Shown one piece after another: positions 33,294 to 41,389 of a stretch of DNA of 64,000 nt. Below the pieces are notes generated by a model that had not been told where the DNA came from, searched no databases, and saw only the letters and a list, made by a program, of their open reading frames with translations. The stretch's first letter is position 1; each line of letters starts with the position of its first letter. The DNA comes from Chrysogorgia sp. JL179-B06 (taxonomy: Eukaryota > Cnidaria > Anthozoa > Scleralcyonacea > Chrysogorgiidae), in NCBI GenBank assembly GCA_035772405.1, contig JAYKKM010000221.1, positions 487,501-551,500 on the forward strand, written 5' to 3'. The position numbers were made by a program, and so were the translations under genes.

Positions 33294-34301
33294 CTAGTTT
33301 AGGTAATTGTACGCAAGCCACGCGAATGTCACCGCAAACACCCACAGATTTTGAGCTAGCCAGGCAAGACCCCTTGCGCCTACCACCAGCGCGTCGCAAA
33401 CTAAGTTAGCTAATCCAACAGCCCATGGACCCATCTTCGTTATCGCGTTTTTAACAGCCTGTGCGAATGACCTCGTGACCATAGCGCCTTTCATAACGTT
33501 AATCCTCCCAGCGATAATAATAGTCGTCACAATTGCTGCCACTGAAATCGCTAAAGCACTCATCCCAACCATATTTTCTCTAGCCCATTTCTTGAACTTC
33601 TGAAACCTGTCAATGTCGATCTCTTGTCGCTCTCTAACCTCTTCTATTTCCCGCTGTTCGATAAGTATGTCTCTAGCTTGTGTAAGTCCAATCACTCTTT
33701 CAGCTAGATCGACGAACTCTTCGTTCTCTACAGCCGTGAGGTCTTTTACTGCGAGCTCCGCTATTCTTTTGTTCACTTCATTTATCAAGTTTTGATAACG
33801 GTCCGCTCGTATTTGCAATGCGCCAGTGTCGCCTATTCTAGACTCACGCGACACATTCTCGCTTGGATTGAGTAGCGCGCTCAACTCACGGTTCTCGACT
33901 GGTGTTAGTCCAGGTATGTTGACGTGCTCTGCGTGTGTGGTGTCTAACAATGGCACACTCCTCACGACGTCTTCACGATCTCTCACGTTGTCAATAGTCT
34001 GCGTTGCGAGATCACTAAAAACCCTCTCCACATGTTGATACACTCCTCCACCACTCCGCGTTACGAGATCGCTAGTAGTCTCCCCCATGTGTTGACGAAG
34101 TCTTATGTCGTGTTCGCGCTTCAGTCCACTCTCCACTCTAGTTAGTCTAGTTTCCTCATCGGCTGTGACGCCTAGATCGCCCCGAGCTAGCTCAAGATCT
34201 TGAGTGGCTCTTTCGAGACTGCGATCTAGTTCACCATTACTCATATCTTTGTATTCATCAAAGCCCTCCGTCTCGAGGTCGTCGAAGCCACCTTCGGCCA
34301 T
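33294..34301 (-). CDS. Multi-membrane-segment virion protein candidate, copy 2 (C)
   Basis: 335 aa, starting MAEGGFDDLETEGFDEYKD. The C-terminal 200 residues are close to copy 1: NPSENVSRESRIGDTGALQI, ATRSFAQAVKNAITKMGP-like VTRSFAQAVKNAITKMGP, and LAQNLWVFAVTFAWLAYNY. It lacks the conserved ILFKPIN...IYSKD block, about 150 residues, so it is a shortened paralogue. The N-terminal part has diverged. No counterpart in B. Open frame and retained membrane segments suggest it is still under selection or very young. Confidence 0.6.
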   Translation of the reverse strand: MAEGGFDDLETEGFDEYKDMSNGELDRSLERATQDLELARGDLGVTADEETRLTRVESGLKREHDIRLRQHMGETTSDLVTRSGGGVYQHVERVFSDLATQTIDNVRDREDVVRSVPLLDTTHAEHVNIPGLTPVENRELSALLNPSENVSRESRIGDTGALQIRADRYQNLINEVNKRIAELAVKDLTAVENEEFVDLAERVIGLTQARDILIEQREIEEVRERQEIDIDRFQKFKKWARENMVGMSALAISVAAIVTTIIIAGRINVMKGAMVTRSFAQAVKNAITKMGPWAVGLANLVCDALVVGARGLAWLAQNLWVFAVTFAWLAYNYLN

Positions 34302-34307
34302 ATTACA

Positions 34308-35411
34308 CTAGCTCACATTTTGAATATCGCTTTCTGGTATCCACGAATTATGTTTGCTCTCATAACCTAACCATTTGACCAGCGCCATCTTCTTCCCTCT
34401 GACTTTCTTTCTTTTCAACACCTTTTCAACTCTGTACACATCGTCGCCATGTTTCCCACTGACCAGCGACAATTCCTGCTCATAGAATTTACCAATAATC
34501 TGTTCACCACTCACGTCCTCAATTTCGTACACATTTGGGTCACCACGAATAACCTTTACCACTTTAAACAGCTCTTCAGTGAAGTTGGCTTCATAGCCCT
34601 TCGTGAACACACTCTTGTACTTACTAATTCTCACCGACTCGCCAACTCTAAACTTTGGCAATGGGTTGTCTGCAAATTGGTGGCCAAATAAAGTGGTCCA
34701 AACTTCGGCTTCGTTTGACTTATTGACATCTTTCGGCTTCATCATAATACTGCGGTTCACATTGCTATTGTAATTGCTCACAAACTGGTCCAAAGCGTCA
34801 ATCCATTTGTATGTCCCATGAGTGTAAAAGTACTTCCACATAATGCTCTTCAGACTTCTGTTAAAGCGCTCGACAACAGCAGCCTTTTTGTCGGTCTTAG
34901 TGCTGAAATATTCAACACCATGTTTTTTCAGCAAACTTTTCACACCAACATTATAGAACTCAAGTCCCTCATCAAATTGCGCTAACTTAGGTGTGGTTCC
35001 AAACCGATCTTTAAAATCAACCAACAATTTTCCAACAGCCTTAGTCATGTTCTTAGTGTCTTTTCTGTAAACCGCAATTCCAAAAGCGTATCTACTCAAT
35101 ATTTCAATGCCTGTTAGTATCCAATAATAACCTCCATTCTGTTTTGAATACTTACTCATGTCCACTAAGTCCATTTGGAGCTCTTCACCAAGAAACCCAA
35201 CAAAAGTCGCGCGGAATTTATGTCTTCTCACAATAGGTTTGTACCTAGTGTAGGTGTCCTGCGCTGTCAACCATTCTTTCACTGTTTTTCTAGTTACTTT
35301 CAATCCGTCTCCCAACGCACTTTGGTATAATTTCTCTACACCACTGTACCCTGTCTTAGGATTATAGTAAATGTCTCTCAACCCTTGCTCTGTCTCCACA
35401 CCAAGTTCCAT
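34308..35411 (-). CDS. Integrase with chromodomain (C)
   Basis: 367 aa from ATG 35,411. A small helical N-terminal domain (LRDIYYNPKTGYSGVEKLY, TRYKPIVRRHKFR) precedes the rve core with Asp in ELQMDLVDMSK, Asp in LAQFDEGLEF and Glu in KAAVVERFNRSLK. An SH3-like VGESVRISKYKSVF and a chromodomain (VEKVLKRKKVRGKKMALV, KWLGYESKHNSW) follow. All three catalytic residues are present and the frame is intact. It starts 5 bp after the stop of the putative minor capsid gene. It likely inserted C with the 6-bp duplication seen. Confidence 0.9.
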   Translation of the reverse strand: MELGVETEQGLRDIYYNPKTGYSGVEKLYQSALGDGLKVTRKTVKEWLTAQDTYTRYKPIVRRHKFRATFVGFLGEELQMDLVDMSKYSKQNGGYYWILTGIEILSRYAFGIAVYRKDTKNMTKAVGKLLVDFKDRFGTTPKLAQFDEGLEFYNVGVKSLLKKHGVEYFSTKTDKKAAVVERFNRSLKSIMWKYFYTHGTYKWIDALDQFVSNYNSNVNRSIMMKPKDVNKSNEAEVWTTLFGHQFADNPLPKFRVGESVRISKYKSVFTKGYEANFTEELFKVVKVIRGDPNVYEIEDVSGEQIIGKFYEQELSLVSGKHGDDVYRVEKVLKRKKVRGKKMALVKWLGYESKHNSWIPESDIQNVS

Positions 35412-35416
35412 ATAAT

Positions 35417-36115
35417 TCACACAATATACAGTTCCAATAGCACCGCACCAATTTTAATATCACCGTTATTTGGTTTGACACGAAACGTCATACTTGAGTA
35501 AACACCTTTTTTAATACCCACCTTTGACTCAATGTCCACATGGCGTTGCACTGACCCTTTCAATGACTGTTCGGTGGGTATTGGCAACGTTGTGATCACA
35601 TTGCTACGCTTTCCATCGGTACCCACATTGCTTTCGGTTTCAACAATGTCACACGAGATTTCTATGTACTTCAGACCTCTATACATATCGACCTCGTTTG
35701 GGCTAGTGTGCCACTGTGAGCCAGTTCTAATAATCTCACCCTCCGCGAAACCTAGTAGAGGCCCGATAGTCTCTAACACGACTGGGACACTACTCATGAC
35801 CCTACATTTACCCGTGGGTGTTAGTTTCTCTATCTTAAGATCCGCCTTAAGCTCGCTAGACTTGTGTTTTAAAACTTTGACCAATGTGTCGAAGCTAAAG
35901 TGCCCTTCACCCACTTTAATCTCCACCTGATGGGGAGCATAAGAACTATCCAGCGTAATGAACAGAATGCTGTCGTTATTTGTCGTGTTATGATAGTTCC
36001 AAAACACAGTGGCTGTCTTAACCATAATGCATGGGTTATCGTGCGTGATCATCACACTGTTGTCAAAGGACACAACTTTCTCTACACCTTCAATGAACAC
36101 CGTCAACTTTCGCAT
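35417..36115 (-). CDS. Putative minor (penton-like) capsid protein (C)
   Basis: 232 aa from ATG 36,115 (MRKLTVFIEGVEKVV). Beta-rich. Blocks shared with B are ATVFWNYHN, the GPLLGFAEGE type loop (LLGF), GLKYIEISCDIV, LPIPTEQSLKGSVQ and IKKGVYSSMTFRVK, ending LLELYIV. Single-jelly-roll minor capsid proteins of Polintons have a similar length and an LLGF-type segment to my knowledge. The match is by pattern only. It shares a divergent promoter with the plus-strand gene at 36,140. Alternative: another virion surface protein. Confidence 0.45.
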   Translation of the reverse strand: MRKLTVFIEGVEKVVSFDNSVMITHDNPCIMVKTATVFWNYHNTTNNDSILFITLDSSYAPHQVEIKVGEGHFSFDTLVKVLKHKSSELKADLKIEKLTPTGKCRVMSSVPVVLETIGPLLGFAEGEIIRTGSQWHTSPNEVDMYRGLKYIEISCDIVETESNVGTDGKRSNVITTLPIPTEQSLKGSVQRHVDIESKVGIKKGVYSSMTFRVKPNNGDIKIGAVLLELYIV

Positions 36116-36139
36116 TATGTATAACATACGGTATATTAT
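36116..36139. promoter_or_regulatory. Bidirectional promoter between the two arms (C)
   Basis: A 24-bp gap, ATGTATAACATACGGTATAT + TATA, separates divergent start codons. TATA-like words point both ways. The same architecture, with TATAACGTACGGTATGTTA, is found in B. Confidence 0.55.
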
Positions 36140-37621
36140 ATGCAGAAAGCCCTTCACGACTACTATGGAAAGCACTACAAACTCGCGATGGCTAACACAT
36201 TGAGGGCTACACACGACGCAAAGGCAGACCTCATCAAAAAATACCCCCACGCTACTTTAAGCAAATTCGAGTTCTATCCAAATATTTTGCAAGATGGTAA
36301 GATCATGAGTGTCGACATATATTTCAGAAACAACGACATCCTCAGCACAGACATAACCAGCACAACTTTCAAAAATGATAAAAGCATGTGGAAGTGGTTA
36401 CACAATAGCAAGTTCCCAATAATATGGCAAGGTGGTGGAACTATCCAACCACTACCAAAAGGTCATAAGAGCCACTGGGGACTTTGGGATGGCTACCCAA
36501 CAGAAAATGTGTTAAATTATCCAGTGAATAACTTCAAAGTTTTTGTTAACCAAAATAGCTACTTCATGTCAAAGCTACCAGTCTTGCGAGTCACCACGTC
36601 AAAGACAAAATCAGAGTGGGATGACAACGAATCTTACTACCGCATCGTGTTTGCGACGTATTGTGCAAGTTTCTGTTGTGGGGTGTCATTGCAACATTTA
36701 TCAGTGTCACAAGAAGTTCACCCCGTGGTCACAAGTGTGATGAGATTTCATTTGCACTTCACCATTAGAAGACTTCTCAGAAGAATGGAAGGTGGTGAGA
36801 CCATGAAATCAATAAGTAGAGAATTCAACGCTTCCGAATTGTATGGCAAGATTTCTAAGATTCCCAGAAAACATTATTACCAGAATGAAGTCCTGAGCGA
36901 TGGCACAACAGGTGAATCCAGAGTGTTCACGCTCAACGACACCCATAACGATTACAAACGATATGTCGCGCGATTGTCAGACGGCTTCACCAACATTGGA
37001 CTGCAATATCTAAATCAGAGCATAGAGTCCTTTGTGTACTCCACACTTGGTGCGCAAGCGAGAACACGTGTATCAGTCGTTGGTGGTTCTGCAGGAAGTC
37101 TAGAGACCCAACAAGAGTTCCGAAAGTTGTTCGCTGACAGTGTTATCAACTATGACGTGTCGACATGGATTCTCAACATGAATAAATCGATTAGAGACAC
37201 CAACGTTGTCCAAAATCTTGCAGTGTCGCCAAGTACATGGTTAATGCCAAGTAACGTAGTGATTCTCAAGAATAAAATCGCTGGGTACAACAACTTATTA
37301 AAAATTGCTACAGAGTCCATGAAATTTGGAGTGAACACTCGCTTGAACGCAACAACACCGACGACCGCGGCTAAAAAAGTCCACCAAGAAAACGTGGTGA
37401 CTAACTTAGTAGCACCACCCGTGAAGAAAACAGTGGCTAAAAAAGTCCACCAAGAAAACGTGGTGGCTAACTTGGGAGTAGTACCACCCGTGAAGAAAAC
37501 AGTGACCAATCAAATTGCGCAGACTACCACCTCAAGTGAGTCAGACACGACAACGCTGGCGATAATCTTAGGGTTCTCAGCAGTCTCTGGCTATCTACTA
37601 ACCAAATACACCTTGAAGTAG
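36140..37621 (+). CDS. Large conserved protein with C-terminal membrane anchor (C)
   Basis: 493 aa. The conserved core includes LIKKYPHATLSKFEF, VDIYFRNNDILSTDIT, GHKSHWGLWDGYPTENVLNY, ATYCASFCCGVSLQHLS, STLGAQARTRVSVVGGSAGS and VVILKNKIAGYNNLL. Then come two repeats of about 24 residues built on KKVHQENVV...APPVKKTV, and a final hydrophobic helix (LAIILGFSAVSGYLLTKY). Compared with B, about 45 residues are missing from the N-terminus. Similar proteins occur in cnidarian Polintons, but no function is known to me. The anchor and repeat stalk suggest a virion membrane or surface protein. Confidence 0.6.
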   Translation: MQKALHDYYGKHYKLAMANTLRATHDAKADLIKKYPHATLSKFEFYPNILQDGKIMSVDIYFRNNDILSTDITSTTFKNDKSMWKWLHNSKFPIIWQGGGTIQPLPKGHKSHWGLWDGYPTENVLNYPVNNFKVFVNQNSYFMSKLPVLRVTTSKTKSEWDDNESYYRIVFATYCASFCCGVSLQHLSVSQEVHPVVTSVMRFHLHFTIRRLLRRMEGGETMKSISREFNASELYGKISKIPRKHYYQNEVLSDGTTGESRVFTLNDTHNDYKRYVARLSDGFTNIGLQYLNQSIESFVYSTLGAQARTRVSVVGGSAGSLETQQEFRKLFADSVINYDVSTWILNMNKSIRDTNVVQNLAVSPSTWLMPSNVVILKNKIAGYNNLLKIATESMKFGVNTRLNATTPTTAAKKVHQENVVTNLVAPPVKKTVAKKVHQENVVANLGVVPPVKKTVTNQIAQTTTSSESDTTTLAIILGFSAVSGYLLTKYTLK

Positions 37622-37623
37622 TA

Positions 37624-38574
37624 ATGAGTCTAAACTATGGGTATGAGTCTGACGACCCTCACGATAAAATACTAAAGAGAACGAAAAGGCATCTGGACGA
37701 AGATCCTAAATTAAGCGCGACCGGTGGAAGGATGTCTGGAATAATAGACATGCAAGGCTCAGCGATAAAAAACGTAGCAGACCCAGTCGATGACTCAGAT
37801 GCTACCAATAAAAGAACTCTAGAGCAATTGCTGTCAGGCTACCTCAAGAGTCAGTCCTACAATGTTGTGCTCGACTTCAACGTTAGCACACACGCCTTGA
37901 AAAATGTGGAATTTCACGCCAATGGTTCAAACAAAGTGAAAGCCATTGGTGAAACAAGTAAATTAGTGCAGAACAACCTAGCTTATGGTCCTATTGTTGG
38001 CATCAGCGGTGTGAGTCAAAGTTTTCTATCACCCGTGTTAACACCAATCCCACTTGAGTCAGGTCTCCACTTTAATTGTCCAAGTATGCAATGGTGTGAT
38101 CTCTCCATTTTTGTTGTGGTGAGGTTACCAATGAGAACCGCTGGATCAAATTGGGAGACAATTATATCAAACGACGATGGTAGTTGGGATAAGTTCATAG
38201 GGTACAAGACTGGTGTGACCAACAAGCTCGCGTATGGTGGTAGCATCCCAGCGATGGAGAAAGTATGCACTATTCCGAGTGGTGTTGACATAAGTAAAAT
38301 GCATATGATATCAATACACTGGCAAATGGACAACTCACACGTCAGAGTCAACAACGTTAAGTCAACCGATTCAGACTTCATAGCAAATATGAAAAAGATA
38401 GGCGCACCCTATGGAACAATTTTTGGAATACATCGACCAAGAATACCACTCGCACCTTATGCGCACCCATCGTTGATAGAATTCTACGGTGTGAAAATTG
38501 TGAGTGGTTACATGACGAACCGAGACATCATAATCATGGGTGGAGAAATGATGAAGGAATATGGTGTAAAGTAA
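37624..38574 (+). CDS. Fiber-like attachment protein candidate (C)
   Basis: 316 aa. The N-terminal motif GGRMSGIIDMQGSAIKNVAD followed by PVDDSDATNKRTL has the form of a phage and adenovirus-like tail-fibre repeat, where such segments form trimeric shaft elements. After about residue 90 comes a beta-rich domain with features of a laminin-G/concanavalin sandwich (LSIFVVVRLP, WETIISNDDGSWDKFIGYK, MISIHWQMDNSHVRVNN, LIEFYGVKIVSGYM). A head of this type could bind glycans. It sits between the anchored protein and a myristoylated small protein. Function is inferred from the motif and domain shape. Confidence 0.55.
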   Translation: MSLNYGYESDDPHDKILKRTKRHLDEDPKLSATGGRMSGIIDMQGSAIKNVADPVDDSDATNKRTLEQLLSGYLKSQSYNVVLDFNVSTHALKNVEFHANGSNKVKAIGETSKLVQNNLAYGPIVGISGVSQSFLSPVLTPIPLESGLHFNCPSMQWCDLSIFVVVRLPMRTAGSNWETIISNDDGSWDKFIGYKTGVTNKLAYGGSIPAMEKVCTIPSGVDISKMHMISIHWQMDNSHVRVNNVKSTDSDFIANMKKIGAPYGTIFGIHRPRIPLAPYAHPSLIEFYGVKIVSGYMTNRDIIIMGGEMMKEYGVK

Positions 38575-38784
38575 ATGGGAGCATGTGTTTCAAAAGAACG
38601 TGAAATATATAAGATAAATAAAACGACTGACCACATGTTCAAAGCTGGTGGATCATTTGGTCGCGGTGACGTTACTCTCGAGCTCCACGCTGAGATTGGT
38701 ATGAGGTCTAAAAAGACTTACGGCGAACCTATTATGATACCCGCAGAATTAGACACTGTAGGAGTGGTGGGAGACGTGACCTAA
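38575..38784 (+). CDS. 69-aa protein with N-myristoylation signal (C)
   Basis: Starts MGACVSKERE, a textbook N-terminal Gly-2 myristoylation site with an adjacent Cys that could be palmitoylated. Its ATG follows the fiber stop codon with no gap. The rest (GGSFGRGDVTLELHAEIG) is soluble and unrecognised. It has no counterpart in B. It probably tethers something to the inner face of a membrane. Confidence 0.6.
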   Translation: MGACVSKEREIYKINKTTDHMFKAGGSFGRGDVTLELHAEIGMRSKKTYGEPIMIPAELDTVGVVGDVT

Positions 38785-38792
38785 GTTATGTG

Positions 38793-38933
38793 ATGGGTTG
38801 GCTTAGAAAACTGGCTCGTAACATTAGAAACTTTTTCAGACGACGTAGAAAACTGAGGGCTAGTAAAACATATTTGCTGCATTGGTACACAACAAACCAG
38901 ATCTATAAAAAACCTGACACCTATGTCGAGTAG
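38793..38933 (+). CDS. 46-aa strongly basic peptide (C)
   Basis: MGWLRKLARNIRNFFRRRRK starts a 46-residue frame ending TYVE. The first 25 residues form an Arg/Lys-rich amphipathic helix. Gly-2 could again be acylated, but the following Trp makes that less likely. It could act as a DNA-condensing or membrane-active peptide. Supported by its place in a tight gene run and its biased composition; not seen in B. Confidence 0.45.
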   Translation: MGWLRKLARNIRNFFRRRRKLRASKTYLLHWYTTNQIYKKPDTYVE

Positions 38934-38950
38934 TTTTTTTCGTGGGGGAC

Positions 38951-38960
38951 TATAGTATAG
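38951..38960 (+). promoter_or_regulatory. TATAGTATAG promoter motif, BRO gene (C)
   Basis: The motif lies 2 bp before the ATG at 38,963. Confidence 0.5.
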
Positions 38961-38962
38961 TG

Positions 38963-39730
38963 ATGACCTCCACAGTGCCTCGATTATTCGACTTCGATGG
39001 CCACCAAATCACGACGGTCATGGACAACGGTGAAATATGGTTCAAAGCGAAAGAAGTCGCTAGCGCTCTAGGTTATGCTCGACCAAAAGATGCAGTTAAC
39101 GACCACGTCGAACCTGATTGCAAAATGAAGATGGAACAGGTCTCGTTTATCAACGAACTTGGGGTCTACTCGCTAGTGTTCTCGAGTAACCTAGAGCGTG
39201 CGAAACACTTCGGAAGGTGGGTGCACTCAGAAGTCTTACCAAGCGTTAGAAAAAGTTTAGCTGACGTCGGTCTCAAACACAATCAATTTAAAATGATCAC
39301 CGAGTTCGATCTTCACACGAAAGTTGTTGGTTTTCTTAGGAAATATTATCCAGAGGCTATTTTGATAGCTGCTTGTGGTGAGAATCAAGACACTTCGAGT
39401 AAAAGAATAAACTCATGGAAAAAAGGTTACCAACGTGGAACACCTGACTTAGTTATTGCTAATGCGAACCGACAGCACAGCGGGCTTGTGATTGAGTTCA
39501 AGAATCCAGGTGGCACAGGCAAGACATCCAAAGAGCAGGAGTCTCTGCTACTCAGATATAAATCCGCTGGTTATCTAACACTCTTGTGCGACTCATACGA
39601 CGACGCTATTACCGCGGTGATAAAATATTTCTTTGACGTTGGGTTTCAGTGTTCCCACTGCCTTCGTAAATTTAAAAATAAATCAGCGTTGAGTAACCAT
39701 GAGAGACGCTATTGTAAAGAGACTTTTTAG
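38963..39730 (+). CDS. BRO-N / PD-(D/E)XK nuclease / C2H2 fusion protein (C)
   Basis: 255 aa. Residues about 5-100 are a BRO-N domain (IWFKAKEVASALGYARPKDA, VYSLVFSSNLERAKHFGRWV, HSEVLPSVRKS), a DNA-binding fold of large DNA viruses. Residues about 115-215 resemble a VRR-NUC type nuclease: GTPDLVI, then LVIEFKNPGGTGKTSKEQ, giving the D...ExK triad. The last 25 residues are a C2H2-like finger (CSHCLRKFKNKSALSNH, then C). It probably binds and cuts branched or foreign DNA. The start at ATG 38,963 is chosen because BRO-N begins right after it. B has the same fusion, with a stop. Confidence 0.75.
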   Translation: MTSTVPRLFDFDGHQITTVMDNGEIWFKAKEVASALGYARPKDAVNDHVEPDCKMKMEQVSFINELGVYSLVFSSNLERAKHFGRWVHSEVLPSVRKSLADVGLKHNQFKMITEFDLHTKVVGFLRKYYPEAILIAACGENQDTSSKRINSWKKGYQRGTPDLVIANANRQHSGLVIEFKNPGGTGKTSKEQESLLLRYKSAGYLTLLCDSYDDAITAVIKYFFDVGFQCSHCLRKFKNKSALSNHERRYCKETF

Positions 39731-39967
39731 ACAGCGAGTAATGAGTCGAGTTAGCACTCGTTCTCGTTGTTGAGACGACGTTTGAAGCGACAACTGCTCT
39801 AGCATTTTTTAAAGACGTTTTTTTAACTTGATAAAGGTGTCTGCGAAACTTTCTCTCTTTATTTCACAAACCTTCTGACCACTGTGTGAAAAAATGTTTC
39901 TACTGTACATTGGACGCTCCATGTGACCAATGTCTAAATTTAAAAAGTGGGGTATCCGAGAACACCC
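39731..39967. other. Convergent spacer (C)
   Basis: Between the plus-strand BRO gene and the minus-strand thymidine kinase. AT-rich tail sequences with T7/A runs may serve as poly(A) or termination signals for both. No gene. Confidence 0.4.
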
Positions 39968-40540
39968 TTAATTTTGTGTGGAAGGATGATGACGTCTGCA
40001 CACTGCGCGATATTGCTCAGCACCACCAACGAATGATGGTCCTGGGTTGTATCTCCAATTGAATGGCGCTTCAACAGTTGTTCCGTAAGTGTCGCGACAA
40101 ACGGCGCAATACGCTTTTAGAAATGTGATGTCGTCTGCCATTGGGAAGAGTGTGTCGAGTTCACCAAGTCTTTTTAAGTGCTCTGTTGATATGAGACCAC
40201 AAATAATGACATGAATGCCAGCTTTAATGTATTCACGAATAATTGGGAGTAACCCAGAGTACCAATGGCCTTCATCAATGCCGATGACGTCGTAATCAGC
40301 TATCTCGGAAGAACTTGGAAGGTTGGTGATTAACTTCACAGGTAAACTGTCTGATCCGACGACAATGGTCTGACGATGTGTGGAGAACGCGTGGTCAGTT
40401 CGTCTGGTGTCGCCTGCGTTGTTCATGTAAAGGACTTTGAGCCCTGATTTACTTAACGTGACTAACCTGCGAAGAGTCTCTGTTGTTTTTCCTGCAAACA
40501 TGGGACCAATCACGATTTCCAGTTTACCAACTTTTCTCAT
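39968..40540 (-). CDS. tk: Thymidine kinase, TK1 type (C)
   Basis: 190 aa. P-loop GPMFAGKTTETLRRL at residues about 12-26, the Mg-binding DxxG-like GIDEGHWYSG at about 85, and a lasso region with the thymidine-site aromatic (FNWRYNPGP). There is a zinc-site Cys pair CAVCRDTYG and a C-terminal CRRHH, as in TK1-type enzymes of animals and poxviruses. It phosphorylates thymidine to dTMP and so would raise dTTP for viral synthesis in resting cells. Opposite in strand to its neighbours and absent from B, so it looks like acquired cargo. All key residues are present. Confidence 0.88.
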   Translation of the reverse strand: MRKVGKLEIVIGPMFAGKTTETLRRLVTLSKSGLKVLYMNNAGDTRRTDHAFSTHRQTIVVGSDSLPVKLITNLPSSSEIADYDVIGIDEGHWYSGLLPIIREYIKAGIHVIICGLISTEHLKRLGELDTLFPMADDITFLKAYCAVCRDTYGTTVEAPFNWRYNPGPSFVGGAEQYRAVCRRHHPSTQN

Positions 40541-40568
40541 GGTTACTATACCTTCGGAGAAATATTTT

Positions 40569-41258
40569 TTATTGTGGTGGAAATCGTTGCTCGTTGTTGA
40601 ATATCCGCTGAAGCTCTAAGTTTTCAAGATGAGTCTTCGAGCTCTCATGTCTCAAGCGATACAGTGGGTCGTTGGTGACCACACCGCATGGGTAACAGGT
40701 GTACACGTTTTTATTTCTCGCAAAGTGTCTGTGGGCGGGCGAGAGTACGTGGTCCCTGATATCATCCGCACCCAGTATCTCATTACACCCCACCTTGCAA
40801 ACGTGAACGTCACGGTTTGCGGCGAGCTCTAGCCACGCTTTGGCTTTGGTTGGGCATGGTTTCCATAGAAGGGTCGCTAAGAACACTTGGAGGAAATTAC
40901 CGAGTAATGTAGCGTTGGGCTCACTAGGGTTGCTCAAGTAGACACCACTCGCTAACATAAGGTATTTGAATGGTGAGTAACACCACACAGGGGTTATGCT
41001 AGCTAATGTGTCGGCGAGCTCGTTGACTCTGTCTTCTCGAAGATCGATCCAAGCGTCGAGAAGATACCTCGTATGGCGGATCTGAGAGCCAAGCCGTTTT
41101 GGTGGTCCTTCAGGGTCAGGGTCGAACATTGTGTATGTTGAGAAGTACTCGTTTAAGACGATAGGTCCAGAGGCGTCTTGTAGGGTGGGCACACTGATAA
41201 AGGCTGTTCTCAGCATGTTGGCAATATCTTCTTCGCTGATTTCTCGGGCTTGAGTCAT
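40569..41258 (-). CDS. 229-aa zinc-finger protein of unknown function (C)
   Basis: The N-terminal 130 residues are helical with no recognised domain. Two C-terminal Cys/His clusters follow: CKVGCNEILGADDIRDHV...H and CYPCGVVTNDPLYRLRHESS + KTH. These are C2H2-like spacings, reminiscent of U1-type or BIR-like fingers without fitting either. Same strand as the kinase, separated by 28 bp, so the pair is probably co-expressed. Not in B. Could be a host-interaction factor. Confidence 0.5.
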   Translation of the reverse strand: MTQAREISEEDIANMLRTAFISVPTLQDASGPIVLNEYFSTYTMFDPDPEGPPKRLGSQIRHTRYLLDAWIDLREDRVNELADTLASITPVWCYSPFKYLMLASGVYLSNPSEPNATLLGNFLQVFLATLLWKPCPTKAKAWLELAANRDVHVCKVGCNEILGADDIRDHVLSPAHRHFARNKNVYTCYPCGVVTNDPLYRLRHESSKTHLENLELQRIFNNEQRFPPQ

Positions 41259-41307
41259 TATGTTATACCCCCAGAAAAAATCCTAATTTTTTAGCGCGTT
41301 TGGTCTG

Positions 41308-41362
41308 GAACTGTGAGATACCTGTGAGGTCAACTGTGAGACACCTGTGAGGTCATCTGTGA
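41308..41362 (+). repeat. CTGTGAG direct repeats upstream of small membrane genes (C)
   Basis: AACTGTGAGATACCTGTGAGG and variants occur as four CTGTGAG units in 55 bp. The equivalent place in B (52,290-52,341) has CTGTGAGACGACC and related units. Conserved position suggests a regulatory role. Confidence 0.55.
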
Positions 41363-41389
41363 GTAAGATAATATGTGATAGTGTATTAG

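Noticed and set aside
36140..37621. Adenain-like protease in the large anchored protein (SHWGLWDG and FCCG motifs)
   Set aside because: The His-Trp and Cys-Gly words are present, but the acidic residue context and the Gln before the Cys are missing. I keep it as unknown.
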